From positions 490,001 through 554,000 of the forward strand of contig JACCIC010000218.1 of the NCBI GenBank assembly GCA_018907035.1: 64,000 nt of DNA. The letters are read 5' to 3'. The DNA is from Sycobia sp. Sy_11 (taxonomy: Eukaryota > Arthropoda > Insecta > Hymenoptera > Epichrysomallidae). Under the pieces are notes generated by a model, which ran no database searches, had not been told where the DNA came from, and saw only the letters and a program-made list of their open reading frames with translations. Numbering within the stretch: the stretch's first letter is position 1; each line of letters begins with the position of its first letter. The position numbers and the translations under genes were made by a program. Shown here piece after piece: positions 21,171 to 33,510 of the stretch.

Positions 21171-22249
21171 CAGCTTGATCTCGTATTCAGACTTCTATTA
21201 AAGAAAAATGTGCAATAGATGCTTTTACAACGAATCTAAATGATTATTGTAGGGTAATTATGTTTTAATAAATTTCTCTTCTTTTTTAACCTTTATTGCC
21301 AAGTATCAAAATTGCGTCAAGATATAAATATAGTATCTAAATCCGATCGTTAGAGAAAAGGGCTTGACCCTTATTACAGAGAAAGGTATAAGCATTATTC
21401 TCTTCATAAGAAAGCGTAATTTCTGGTTGTCGAGCATTCGTATTATTTATATTTCCGCTAAAAAACTATATGTGAACAACTATATGTGACAGTGTTGAAA
21501 ACCAAAGGAAGCCTGGACTTTGCTAAAAATCTATTTTCCAATTAATATAACCAGGCATCCTGGTCAAATCGATGTGTCGATAGGGAATCTAAAGTGAACG
21601 CGAGAAAATCAGCTTCTTTGAAGCTCGTTAATACTCGCGTCAACGTAACTTTCCGTATAATAGCCGATCATCGATTTTTGGCATTTGAAAATCGGCAAGA
21701 GCATGTATCGAATATGTATGATTGCACGTAGATTTTCGTGTTAGTTCATGATGGATGACGTTTTGGCTTGGAAACGTTAAGCTTAGTTGAGTTGTAAATT
21801 AATTAAAAGTACTTACTCCAGTCGTAAGAATAAAGTTCCTGTAACCTCAGGCTATTGGTGATTTAACGTCTTAAGTTATGCTCACATAATAATGTGCCAC
21901 ATAATATAAATGAAAAATTTTTCCAGATGAGTCCAGCTATGATAGTTCACTGTTGAGCATATAGACAATCAGATCGGATCAGGATAAAATAACGAGAAAA
22001 TACCCTCGGTGTTTATTTGGATAAAATCTTAACGTGTAATTGTCTAATATTTAATCGTCTTACATTTAATGGGATACCTCTATTTAGACATCAAGTTCAG
22101 CGCGTTTTATTTTTTGAAATAGCAGTTTATAAATCTATCCGATTGATCATAGCCATTGAACTTTTATTGGAATACCACGATCTAATTTTTTAATTACCAA
22201 ATTATTGATTATGATCTCTATTCGCCAGATTTATGTAAACTACTTCCTC

Positions 22250-22250
<1 letters not shown>

Positions 22251-22295
<45 letters not shown>
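22251..22295. repeat. (TC)n microsatellite, 45 bp
   Basis: Perfect TC run isolated in AT-rich DNA. Confidence 0.98.
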
Positions 22296-22299
<4 letters not shown>

Positions 22300-23246
22300 C
22301 ATAAACAATACGACATTCCGGTAAATTATTAGAAATCATTTATGCTTCTTATACTTTACGTTGCACTCTCAGCTCGACTTATACGTCGTTGTCATGAAGT
22401 TTGATTTATGAACAGGGAAAGTTTTTCTTCATACCGGCACTTATGAAAACTAGAACTATAATTAATCTATGCTTTTTCACTTAATTTTATTCGTGCTTAT
22501 AATTTTCGTATTGAAAGGCAACTGAATACTTGCCTCTTAAACTAGCTCTTATATTTGTATTTTATTGGCTGCTTGTATAATAATAACAATCTTTATTTTT
22601 TTAAATTTATGAAAGCAACCTTAGTTTCAAGAATAATTTTCTGTGCTATGTATTGTATTAGAAAATTTTGAACTTTGTATTAAAAAACTTATAATGTAAT
22701 ATCGCATTGATATATTTATCATTTACATAAATTTCTATTAATTCTATTAATTTTTTTGTAATACGCGACTCTACCTTAATTTTTATTGTTTAGCCAATTA
22801 TGTATACGAGGCTTATAAAGTCGGTAACGTTCTGAACAACAAAAAAACATTAATTAATAATTGCATCATTAAAATTGCAGCATTATGTTACACCTGTACC
22901 AAATGCGGAGTTAAAAGAATTTCCTTGTTCGAATCCCCTCCGATAATTCAATAATGGTCGTTACAAATGTAATCAGAGCTACGCGCTTAACAAAGAGTTG
23001 CAGTAGTATTCAGCAGTATGTAGAACGCGATACCAGTATTAAGTTCTTGAAACAATTGTCCATTCGTTGTTTTATTGGTTCGCATGCAAATATTTGCTAA
23101 TGACCTCGGAACCTGGCACATTTCCAATCCGATTGGAAAACGCGTCGGCTGAATTCCGAAGCGACACGAATAGAAATACACATACGGTCATGATCACCTG
23201 GGTGTTAAGTTATATATAACGGCTTCATTTTGATCATAATCTGGAC

Positions 23247-23300
23247 GATTTAAAACTTGCTAGCGAGTAGATGTTTCGGCGTACCCGTAATCAACGACCT
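23247..23300 (-). mobile_element. Probable degraded Penelope-type motif
   Basis: The minus strand reads GTTGATTACGGGTACGCCGAAAC, then ATCTACTCGCTAGCAAG and TTTTAAAT. The spacing from CGAAAC to the AAG-TTTTAAA tract matches the copies at 12.2 and 32.1 kb. The upstream box is degraded (TTGATTA). Confidence 0.25.
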
Positions 23301-23643
23301 CTCCTCGTAATGAAATTTACTTCGTTCGTGAATTGAATTTTGAATTTTATTCACGATGTTTCCTTCGCCGCTTTTTACTCCTCATTTTACTACTATAAAT
23401 CGTTTATTTTTTTTTAATCCATCAGCGCGAGATGTATAAAAGAAAGTAGTACGTATCTAAAGGTAGACTTTCAATCTTTCATCGTACTTCGTACAATAAA
23501 TGAAAGAGATTATGTTAGACTGTGTTGCAAGGCTATCTACCATTAGTTCCATTGTTAATTAGCCATCTTGTTTCTGTGAATCTGCTAAAACACATATACA
23601 TAAAAGGTCTCTTGCCTCTCAGCCGAGGGGTCCATATTCAGCG

Positions 23644-23668
23644 CGCTAATGAAAAGGCTTCATTAGCG
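23644..23668. repeat. Perfect 10-bp inverted repeat with 5-nt loop
   Basis: CGCTAATGAA (23644-23653) and TTCATTAGCG (23659-23668) pair perfectly around AAGGC. It is not a terminator in this eukaryotic context. It may be a small structured RNA element or a protein-binding palindrome. The flanks show no long extension of the stem. Confidence 0.6.
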
Positions 23669-24236
23669 ATCGTTTGAACGAAACCACGTTGAATTTTACA
23701 CTGTTGTTGTGTTTTTTTTTGCCGGCTTCATATTCCGCGGGCTGCATCTCGCGGATTAGTTGGAAAATCGAATTATTGCGAGCGTTTTGAGCTTCCTATT
23801 TTTCAGTGCACATACGCTAATGCCCGGTGTTTTTCATTTGATATTATTTAGATATCTTGAACGGCAACATTTAATTGTTTTGACCGATGTTCATTATAAT
23901 CGTGGAAAAGGCATTATTTTTCAATGTTTATTCAATGTTTTTTCAATGGGGTAAATAACAGCGTTGAATAAATATGAAATTGTTGTTCGAAAATAATGAA
24001 TTAACGAGAGTTTGTACGAAGAGACAGATTGTAAATGAAAAATTTTAATTATTTTTTTTTCGTAATTTAATTATAAAACTTCTGTCGCTAAGCTTAATCG
24101 TGATTCTAAATATAAGAGAATGAAAACGCACATACTTTCTCTTTGTACGACATTTGAGATCTTTTTAAAATAAAAAAAGAATATTCGAAATTCGATTCAT
24201 TCTGTGAAACGTACAACTTGTATTCCACTGCTTTAT

Positions 24237-24286
<50 letters not shown>
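24237..24286. repeat. (GA)n microsatellite, 50 bp
   Basis: GA run with a single CA interruption near its start. Confidence 0.97.
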
Positions 24287-24288
<2 letters not shown>

Positions 24289-24512
24289 AAATCCACTTCG
24301 GTATGCGGATTATATTCTCCACAAATTAAAATCCTCTGTGCCGAAACTTTCATACCCGCTGCTCGACGAACGCTAAAAAAGCCAGTGTACGGGCGGCGCT
24401 CGAACCTCCCCCCTCCATCCCTCCCGATAAAAAGCCGCTCGAAGAGCGAAAAATCCTATAAAATCTCGAGAGCCATCCAGCGCGAGTTACGGAACAATTC
24501 GGGCGGTTGTGT

Positions 24513-24515
<3 letters not shown>

Positions 24516-24556
<41 letters not shown>
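24516..24556. repeat. (TA)n microsatellite, 41 bp
   Basis: Perfect AT alternation in a GC-rich island. Confidence 0.98.
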
Positions 24557-24559
<3 letters not shown>

Positions 24560-24837
24560 GCGCACGACAGCGATACGTATATATAGAAGCGCGGTGGGCC
24601 GCTTGATAAAGGGCGCGCTAAAAAGACTCCGCTCCGGGCTCGTAGGCTGATAAATCCCGCTCCGCTGCGGCCGCATTGCGCGCGCGCAATCTACCGCGCG
24701 GTGCAGCGAGATAGGCCGCTTGGAGGAGGGCTTGGGGGAGGGGAGGATAAGAGCGGGGCACATTACGGGATACCTCCCCCCCCCCAAGATTGCCGCCCGA
24801 GCAAATGAGTTTGCCGGGGTGGGGGTGAGAAAGATGA

Positions 24838-24839
<2 letters not shown>

Positions 24840-24876
<37 letters not shown>

Positions 24877-24909
24877 AGAGAAAGAGAGAGAGAGCAAGAG
24901 AGAGAGCGA
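24840..24909. repeat. (AG)n microsatellite with interruptions
   Basis: Perfect to 24873, then GAAGGAGAGAAAG and AGCAAGAG variants. Confidence 0.96.
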
Positions 24910-25011
24910 GGGCCATCGATCGATTTTAATGTGCACATGTCAGGCCTGTGCGTCGCGGGTCGTTCCAAACTTATCTCGGCCGTTTCTATCTGTCAGCTCG
25001 GGCTTTTGCGC

Positions 25012-25012
<1 letters not shown>

Positions 25013-25078
<66 letters not shown>

Positions 25079-25079
25079 T
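25013..25079. repeat. Compound (TA)21-(GA)12 microsatellite
   Basis: (TA)n from 25013 to 25054 passes without spacer into (GA)n to 25079. Confidence 0.98.
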
Positions 25080-25202
25080 ACATTCATCGCACACGTCGAA
25101 GGTTGTATACAGAGTGTTTGGTTGATGGCGCGGCAACGGCATTTCTCGGCGAGGCTTCGCCCAGTACCGGGCTATCAATTTAGATTTGAAACAGTCGACA
25201 CG

Positions 25203-25208
<6 letters not shown>

Positions 25209-25261
<53 letters not shown>
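25209..25261. repeat. (TA)n microsatellite, 53 bp
   Basis: Perfect AT alternation, 130 bp after the previous array. Confidence 0.98.
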
Positions 25262-25265
<4 letters not shown>

Positions 25266-26267
25266 GTATAGGTATTATATGAAATGGAGGTCGATGTTGC
25301 GCTGTCCGTGGATTCGTTGGGAATTAATTTCGTTCTATCGAACATACGACTATGTACGCCCATGCATATCGAGCGTACAGTAAGGATTGTAAGGAGGCTC
25401 CGAACTATACGAAGGTCGGTCTCGTGTACGATTGGTTCTGCCGGTTGGTTACTTGTTTTTTCGTTCAATTGTCCAATTAAATCACATGGAGCTTATTCAT
25501 ATTATTGAATTTTCTGCGTTGTAAGGAATTTAAAATGACTAAATTTAATAAATATTAAGAAGTGTCGACCATCATTGGACTATTTTTATTTAAGCAATGT
25601 ATGCAATATTATTTCTCGTTTTGGAGACACCAACTATCAGTACTTATATACGGAATATACGGTATATAAAGACAGAATTTTCTCCTGAATTATTGGCGCT
25701 GAAAGATATGCTTTTTATTATTCGAATCTGTAAGCGTTAAGCTTTTATTTTCTTAGATTATTGTTTTTTAAACGATTCGATAAATTCTGATCGTACGAGA
25801 GGCAATTCAACATTTTGCTCAGAAGAGTTTACCGTAAGACTACGCTTATCTAGGAGCAAAATCTACGATTATCAAATGTATATACCAATATATGCGGATG
25901 TGTATAAAGATTCACTTTTCTTATACAGAACAGTCATAGCCGCCTGCGCTAAAGATAATCCTTTGTTTACCGTCGTAAAACACCGTGCTTTGCTTGCTGA
26001 ATCGAGGCTCCTCGATGGCCCGAGCTCTATGTACGTCAACCGAATTAAATTCAACATGTACGTGTATATCTCTTCGTAAAATATAACTATGTAGTCCTTT
26101 AAAAATATCATACATAAATAAATAAATATAAGCCAGCTTAGTTTTTTACATAGTTATTTTTTGTTAATTTTCATTGGCTATCCTTTGTTTAGCATAATTT
26201 TTGACAATTTTTCAAAAATTTAAATATAGTACATTTCCTAATGACTTTGATCATGAATGTAATAAAG

Positions 26268-26292
26268 AATATTATTATTATTACAGGTAAGC
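26268..26292 (+). promoter_or_regulatory. Juxtaposed splice acceptor/donor (recursive-splice-like)
   Basis: A U-rich tract of TATTATTATTATTACAG ends at 26286 and is followed directly by GTAAGC, giving acceptor and donor with no exon between. This is the architecture of ratcheting (recursive) splice points known from very long insect introns, (Y)nNCAG|GTAAGT. The pyrimidine tract is interrupted by A every third base and lies in a short (ATT)n run, which weakens the case. Confidence 0.2.
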
Positions 26293-26615
26293 GCTATCTG
26301 TTCACTCAAAATAATTAACTAATATTACTTTACGAAAATTTTTTAATTCCATCAAAATTACAAACCAGCATACTTAAATAAATCAGGCAATACATAAACT
26401 TACAAATGTTTTTATAATTTTTACACGCACGGCTTAATACGTATACCGTCGTCACATCCATACATCATTCGGGGTGAAGAAAAAAAAACCCTTAAGTTCA
26501 CCGAACGTTGAGAAAAAAAAGTTGATACCCAATTCAATCATAATCCCACCCTTGGCGAAACGTTCCCACCGAGGGGATACCATCATCGTCGTTTTGCCTT
26601 TATCTCCCTCCCTCC

Positions 26616-26633
26616 CTCTCTCTCTCTCTCTCT
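26616..26633. repeat. (CT)n microsatellite, short
   Basis: CT run preceded by (CCCT)n variants. Confidence 0.9.
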
Positions 26634-26852
26634 TACTCATCTTCACCCACACATGCGCTCTCGGGGCAACCTCGCGCGCGAGCACATTTCAATTTATATC
26701 TCAGCGGTCTTAACGAGGTCAAAGTCAATTCACCGTGACGACGTCCCTCTCCCGTGTCAATCAGTGCATCGCGGATCGCGGAAAAGTGAGATGCGGGGAG
26801 TACGTGGCCTTCTCAAAATCATATCTCGTACGCGGCGCGTTTGGCAAAAAAG

Positions 26853-26854
26853 AA

Positions 26855-26891
<37 letters not shown>

Positions 26892-26918
26892 AAACAATTA
26901 AATAAATAAATAAATAAA
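26853..26918. repeat. (AAAT)n microsatellite
   Basis: AATA/TAAA repeats at 26853-26890 and 26899-26918, separated by TTAAACAATT. Confidence 0.96.
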
Positions 26919-27153
26919 ACCAAAATCGTTCGTCGATTCGTCGTTTGTTCCACTTACGTCTTAAGTACTCGCGCGTTCTTCCGCGAGTTGTGCGAGCGAC
27001 CGATCGTCCGATCCCCCGGACGAGGCTGCCTTGTCGTTATTAACGAGGATCTCGGCTATCAATTATCTCGCAGCTAATTATCGCTGCGTGTACTCGGTCG
27101 GACCCCAAAATCCCGAAGTGTGTATTGTTCATCCATCTTGCTATGGCTATATA

Positions 27154-27156
<3 letters not shown>

Positions 27157-27189
<33 letters not shown>
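27157..27189. repeat. (TA)n microsatellite, 33 bp
   Basis: AT alternation bounded by GTGTATA and TATACAC, so the whole block is close to palindromic. Confidence 0.97.
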
Positions 27190-27195
<6 letters not shown>

Positions 27196-28991
27196 CACAG
27201 TCATGCCGAAATTAATCATTCCTTTTCTGCTCGCGCAAGTTCGTCTGCTGCCGAATGAACGGAGAGCTTAGAGGACGGGCCCAGACCGCTGCAATCGGCA
27301 AACCGGAGAATCAACGAAGGTAAACGAGAAGCATGGATTTAAAATTAAACATCTCCATGAAGGTGGGGGATCATGCAGGACAGGTGAGCAGCGAAACGCA
27401 CAACGCATCGAGCAATACGTATGCATGAAGGTAAATGATTTCATTTGCGAACTTTCTTTCGGACTTTTCAGAGCCACGTAGCTCATTTCGGAACTTCTGG
27501 ATCCTCGGAGATTTTAGCTTGACATTGATCTTCATTAACCTCCTAAGATTCTGAAACTTTTCTATGATATTTATGGAATGAAAATACGAAGAAGTTCAAT
27601 AATAATACAGAACTTTCTTGCTCGTTAAATACTAGCTGGGAGAATCTTCCTCTAAAGTAAAGTTTAATTCATCATTCATTCGCTTTCAGAAATTTCAAAT
27701 TATTGATAAAGAGAGTCTAGAAATGTAGAAAACATTTATCGCTCCATTTATCCTCGTTAGAAATACTTCTCTATGTAAAGATAAAGTGATATTTTGCATG
27801 GGCATATCTTTATTTTTTCTTCAAGGGTGCTTACTGTATGCGTATTTGAGCTAACATCTCGTTAAGCGTACAAAATCTATTATGTACATATTCCCGGCAA
27901 ACCTTTGTGATACAAAATAAAATTAGCGGCTTTCAAAAATCCGTATATATCGAGAGAAAAAACAAAAACGTAAAAATAATTCGATTTCCTTTGGGATGGT
28001 TTGACTGAAATACCCTCTCTGCCGCAACCCTACATTATTATACACCACAAATTTGCAAAGGCTCTAAATTCATCAATTTTACCTAATTTGCTAATAATGA
28101 ATCTGTTAATCTATGCTGTTCGGATCTTTCCTCGGACACTCATATGTATCTAATAATCTTTCGTTCGGTGAACTTATACTACGACTACATATACTCGATA
28201 AAAGGTCAAAAGATGTAGCCATAAATCTTTGGATCGCTGCTCTTCGGGCCGTTAAACCCACCCTCTTACATCTGTCTTACACATAAAGCGAATTCTTTCG
28301 CGTTCGTGCGAACCAGAAATAAAGAGAAAAAAGGGTAGGGGGAGTGATCGAGAAGATTGACCAAAGTACATACATAAGAAAATGTATGGATGAGATCTCT
28401 TTCGCAGTGCTGTTATATAAATTGATTCTTTACGAAGATTTAAACGCCCGAGCGAAAAAAAACTTGCGGGAGCAGAGAAAAACATATCCAACATTTTACA
28501 ATGCAGCTATTAAGTGGAGCTTCGGTATATCTTGTTGCGTGAATTTTTTGTTTTTATATGTCCTCATATCCCGAAAACAAATGATAGTGAATATATTTTT
28601 TCAATTTAAATTATAATTGCATTGCATTAGCTTATCGGCAGAGCCTAAAGTATCTACGTACACTCGAATTTATATTTTACATTGGCGAGATTTTTTTTTT
28701 ACCTACATCCATCAAATAAAATAAAAAACACATTCTATTAAAATCTCATATCAATATAATATCAAATAACAAGTAGTTCTCGGCTTATGAAAAATTAACT
28801 ATAACTAATATTGTATGGGAAGAAGGTAAATAAATCAAGCACCAGAGGGATAATAAACAGGACGAATACCGTCAATATACGTATACAATTATTTCGTATA
28901 AAGTCGTGCTAAAATAAAAGAAAACTAAAAGGTACAGCCCGATAATAATCCAAAAGTCGTCGAGACCTCTCATCAAGCACTTATTTAGGTC

Positions 28992-28994
<3 letters not shown>

Positions 28995-29046
<52 letters not shown>
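28995..29046. repeat. (TA)n microsatellite, 52 bp
   Basis: Perfect AT alternation. Confidence 0.98.
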
Positions 29047-29048
<2 letters not shown>

Positions 29049-29172
29049 CATCCAGAGGAGGATTTAGAATTTCAAAATTCAGCGAGTAATCTTCCTTTGT
29101 AGTCCCTGTTACGGGGACCGAATACGCTTACTCTGGCCAAGATTGCGAGGGGAGTAATACAGAAGAAAAACA

Positions 29173-29174
<2 letters not shown>

Positions 29175-29213
<39 letters not shown>
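29175..29213. repeat. (GA)n microsatellite, 39 bp
   Basis: Perfect GA run 130 bp after a (TA)n array. Confidence 0.97.
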
Positions 29214-29216
<3 letters not shown>

Positions 29217-30999
29217 GCGGGTGCCTGCATTCAAAAAAACAAAAAATATCACAGAGAAGCAGCGAAGCCGCCCCGCAAAGGATGAAAGCAGCCTTATATA
29301 AGAGAGTAGCACCGCGAAATAATTTACACACGCGTTCGTTATGCAAATCCAGGATTGCAGTTTTTCGAAGACGTTTTTCTCGTATACCGCAATTTCTTTT
29401 CTTTTTTTTTTCTTGCTATACCAACGTTGAGAATCGAAGTGTCAGCACTGATGGAACGCGACCACGTGGTTCAGTGTTATGGGGGAGGGGGCTGTCTTAT
29501 TATTTTAATTATTCGACTTATTTACCGGAGGCGATCCGTACCTTTCTCATACCTATGATACCTCGAGTCGGTTTATTAAAGGGGACGCGCGGACATTTTC
29601 CGGCCCACGAAATATCTCATCGGCCAGGGACCGCTGTACATCTTGAAACACCTTGAGCTTGCGATACTCGTATACGGGCGTTCTCGCGGTGCTACTGCAC
29701 CACGTCTTCGCAGACGGTCTAAATGGATAATAGGCTTAATTTTAATGCTGTATAATCAAACTTATATCATTCTCGGAGATAAAGGATCCGGCTTAACCAT
29801 TGGTCTGTGGGATTTAAACTTTCGGGTATAATTTTAGACGGATTAAAAAGGACGTTCCTTTTCCGATGGAATTCATTAAAGGTAGAAAAATATAGAACGA
29901 AATTCCAGAGGCGTTGCTTTGTCTCGGCTTCGCGGCTGTCTCCGAATTCCTTTCGTATTATCCAGAAGCTATTGTTAATTAATATTAATGAATATTGAAA
30001 TGAATGTACAATAAGTTAACGTCGCAATGAATATCAAAATATCCCATCAACGAAATATTATGCATTGTAAAGTTGTTGCAAGATGCAGTTCCGCAAGCGA
30101 CCGCAGACCAATAATTTTCCGACATAATATTTGAATAACAGTACGTCTTTTGGTTTCTTGAGAAAAGAAGACGAAGAGGAAATGAGAGAGAGAGAGAAAG
30201 AGGGAGGGGGATAGACAGGCAGATATAAACATAATGGTACGATAAATTTTACTTCTATAAAACAGAAGTGCAAATTAATGTAGGAAAATTTTTTTTATAG
30301 AATTATTAACAAAAGTTTCAGAAATATTGACAAACTTAAATATTTTAAATTCGAAAATTAGTCTCAATTATAATTATTTCCTGTACATTCACAATAATAT
30401 GTTTCTTCTCCTATAGAGGGGTAGATTTCCATGGAAAGGAAGCTTCCGTCTTTAATCATAACTAATAATGGTGAAACATTTTTTTTGTGTTTTTTTTTTT
30501 TTGAATGCAGTCCTCAAGTTTCTTTTAGTAATAATAAATTAAATATAACATTTTAAGAAGGCACTGAAAGAGCTTCTTCTTCAACCCTGAACAAATGCCT
30601 GGCCGTGAATAATGCGACGCGAATAAAAATGATTTATCCAGACGTCTTTAAAGCACGCGCCGAGATATGATTTTATTCCATTTCAACGGCTTTCAAATTA
30701 CCGCGATAAAAAGTATTACGCTCGCGGCAATAAAGCGGATTCTGAACGCAACCACACGTACGTACGTACACGCACGCGCACGCACACAGGCACGCATACG
30801 CATCCACGCATGCACTTTGAAATATTCCCTTTGAAAAATGCCTCGCCCCCTCCATCCCTTGCCATCTATACGGATAAATTAAAGAGCGGGCTTTTACAGG
30901 GGCTGGAGGAGGCATAGTAAATAAAGCGCTCTTCTCAATACACGTCGCGGAGAAGAACCAAAGAGGGTGGGCATTCTTTGATCCGAAGTTCGAGAGCAC

Positions 31000-31004
<5 letters not shown>

Positions 31005-31030
<26 letters not shown>
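31005..31030. repeat. Poly(A), 26 bp
   Basis: Uninterrupted A run followed by A-rich impure sequence to about 31070. It could be a retroposon tail, but no body was recognised. Confidence 0.9.
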
Positions 31031-32122
31031 TACCAAGAAACAAAAAAACGAAAAGAAAAACAGAAAAGAAATAACTCTCGCACACCTACGGTTTTTGAAT
31101 CCTTCCAGACCGCGCATCATCGCCGGAACTGCGTGGAAACGCGCGTCCAACGTCCAAAAGATTCGAAAATTTTCTACTTAAAACGAGAGCCCGGCCTCGG
31201 CTCGCGCGTTAACGGCGAGTCGAATTAAAATAGCCCTCCCCCCGGCCCGCTCCTCGGCCTCTTCAATCTCCGCGAACTCGGCCGACTTTTCGTCGGCGCA
31301 TCCGACATGAACCCGAGATCCGGGCGGCGGGTCAATCTGTCCGACTGAACTTTGCGCGGCGGTGGGAGTAAGGGGCGAGGGGGGGGGAGGCGACGGTTAA
31401 AAGTTTAAAATTCAATTCGCCCGCACTCCGAAGCCGCGCTCGATTCCTCGGCTTCCCCGCCTCACCCCTATCTTCATCCCCCCCTCCCCGGCCGGGCTCC
31501 TCTCGATATACGCTTCATGAAAATAGCATAAACTTTCTAAACAGCTGCTGCCGCTGTTGCCGCTGCACTGCCGATAACCGCGCGCGATCGAGAAGAAATC
31601 GATGCTCGAGCATTGGCCTATTGCTTTAAACGCGCAGTTCTTTTGCGTATACAATGATGGCTAGGTGACGATATATTTTTTTACCCATTATGAATAAAGA
31701 ACAAGGTGCCGAAGATAATAATTTACTAAGAAAAATATTTTTATTGAAATACTCGATATTTTTTCACTGTTATTTAATATTTTTTTAGCACACTTATGTT
31801 TTTTTAATTTATGTAAGTTCAATACGTAAAAATGTACAATATCAATAATTCATCTCGAAAAATTTAATTGTAAATTATATGAAACTTCCGAAGCTTATAC
31901 AATACGTCTAATTTTCAAGTAATAAATACTTTTATCGGTTTTATAGTCTTTATACTATAATATATTACACTAAAATAATGATAGTCAGATTGTCCTTGTT
32001 TATTATCATTCCCGAAATAATCCGAAATAAAACTTATTACTAAATTTAACTAGATTAAAAACTAAAAATAATAAAAATAAGCTTATATATTCTATGTTAG
32101 TCAACCTGACTGTCCCAACATC

Positions 32123-32185
32123 TTAAATTAAAATTTTCCTTTGATGCTTCGAGGTTTCGAACCGCTACGGTTCCTCTTCGAGGAC
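32123..32185 (-). mobile_element. Penelope-type terminal remnant (ribozyme-like motif)
   Basis: The minus strand has CTCGAAGAG, a perfect hairpin GAACCG-TAG-CGGTTC, then CGAAACCTCGAAGC and an AAGGAAAATTTT tract. This is the same order as at 12.2 kb: GAAG box, stem, CGAAAC-N-TC, then AAG-AAAATTTT about 10 nt later. The box CTCGAAGA deviates from the hammerhead CUGANGA. GGTTTCGAACC can be mistaken for a tRNA T-arm, but no D-arm or acceptor stem is present. Confidence 0.35.
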
Positions 32186-33510
32186 TAAACATGTCTAATT
32201 TAAAGCTAAACTAATGTCCAATTTAAAACTCGAAAAATTATCATGCATGTATTTTGAAAGTGACAGGAGATCTGTAAATAACGAATATTAAAAAAATAAT
32301 AATAATTGTGTTTTACTGCAAAATTTCTTTTTTTAACTGTATACTTTATAGTAAAATCCATCCCACCTTGAAAGGCAGAGAACATAATAGAAGGACGTGG
32401 TTGGTACAAATAGCGCTAACCTCGATTTTGACTCAAAGCTTTTTTTCTTTTACATTCGATTTTCCGTATTTTCAAAACAAGCGAAAATTCTAGCGTTGCA
32501 CCTAATGGAGCAGTTAGTCCACTTAGTTTCTGATAATCCTAGTTTTTTTTATTCGTTTTTCTCTTAACGTTCACCCGTAAACGAGCTTAAAAATTCTATC
32601 TACCGTAGTACAATAGATTCTCTTGACGTGGCTGCCACGATGTCAAAAGCCAAGTATGCGAAACATTGTTCATTGAATCGTTATTATTGCCTGGATATCC
32701 TTCCAGGTGTTGACGAATCAAACAAGTATTCGATTGATCCCACCCATGGCCTCGGTACGCGAACGGCCCACGCATCTCTTACGTTACACTGTCCAGAAGC
32801 CTTCAAATTTTCGGCTCTTTCCAAATCAAGGATGACGGAAAATCGACTTTCTCCCATTCAGAACCGAAGAGTTGACCGTCGACTTAAAGCCTCGGAAATA
32901 ATCTTGGGATGAAAATCAAGATCATCGACGCATTCCCTCGACGACGAAGCCCTGCACACGTGACGGCTTTTCTTCTCGCGAATCAAAATTCTCGAGTTGC
33001 GCGATCCTTCGCGAAAATTATCCTTCGGCTGATATCGTCTCTTCATTGCATATACACTCGGTGTGCACAGGGACACATAAAGAGCGCGCGCGCACGCAAC
33101 GTATAATATAGCCTTGTTCCACGAGTGGGTGTACATATCTATACGTGTCCTCTTCGCGTCCGCCCCGCACACGGAGGCGCCACCGCCGCGGAAACAATTT
33201 AGACGGCTGGCTCGGGGAGCTATATATTGTATATTTGCGCGCGTCCCGGGCGGCGCAAACAGTGCCGGGGCGCGATGATGATAATCTCGGGGCGTCGTGT
33301 CGCGGACGCGACAAAGTTCAGCTTAAAGCCGAGAGTCGAATCGGAGGAGATTTCGGCGCGGATGGGAGGAGGGACTGTTTTATTCGTTTTCAATTCCGCG
33401 TGATTTTGAGAATGTGGATCGGGAAACTAGGTTGTAATTTTGAAAGGATAAGCGAGAAGCTGTGCAATAGGAATATTACGTTCTTGCTTCGCCGTAGAAT
33501 GGAGTAGGAA

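Larger units (their letters stand above)
21171..24236. other. AT-rich desert
   Basis: No exon-like signal. Contains a two-copy AACTATATGTGA near 21466, (TC)n, the Penelope-type motif at 23.25 kb and the inverted repeat at 23644. Confidence 0.65.
24287..26267. other. CpG-rich island then AT-rich DNA
   Basis: Island about 24360-25180 with CGCGCGCG and a C10 run near 24780. AT-rich from 25500. Confidence 0.55.
26446..27480. other. CpG-rich island with donor-like sites
   Basis: Plus donors CGAAG|GTAAAC (about 27317) and GACAG|GTGAGC (about 27373) lie near the end of the island. This would fit a 5' untranslated exon, but no promoter motif or ORF supports it. Confidence 0.4.
27481..30590. other. 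AT-rich stretch
   Basis: Only microsatellites and a short GC-rich patch near 29560-29720. Confidence 0.6.
30591..33510. other. Two CpG-rich islands around an AT-rich core
   Basis: Islands at 30591-31660 and 32730-33510; the AT-rich core carries the Penelope-type motif at 32.1 kb. Frames over the islands, up to 136 codons, show no recognisable domain. Confidence 0.55.

Noticed and set aside
22925..22945. GTTCGAATCC, B-box-like
   Set aside because: The flanks do not form a T-stem and there is no A-box at the right distance.
32145..32185. tRNA-like T-arm GGTTCGAAACC
   Set aside because: No matching acceptor stem, D-arm or anticodon arm could be placed; it fits the CGAAAC motif family better.
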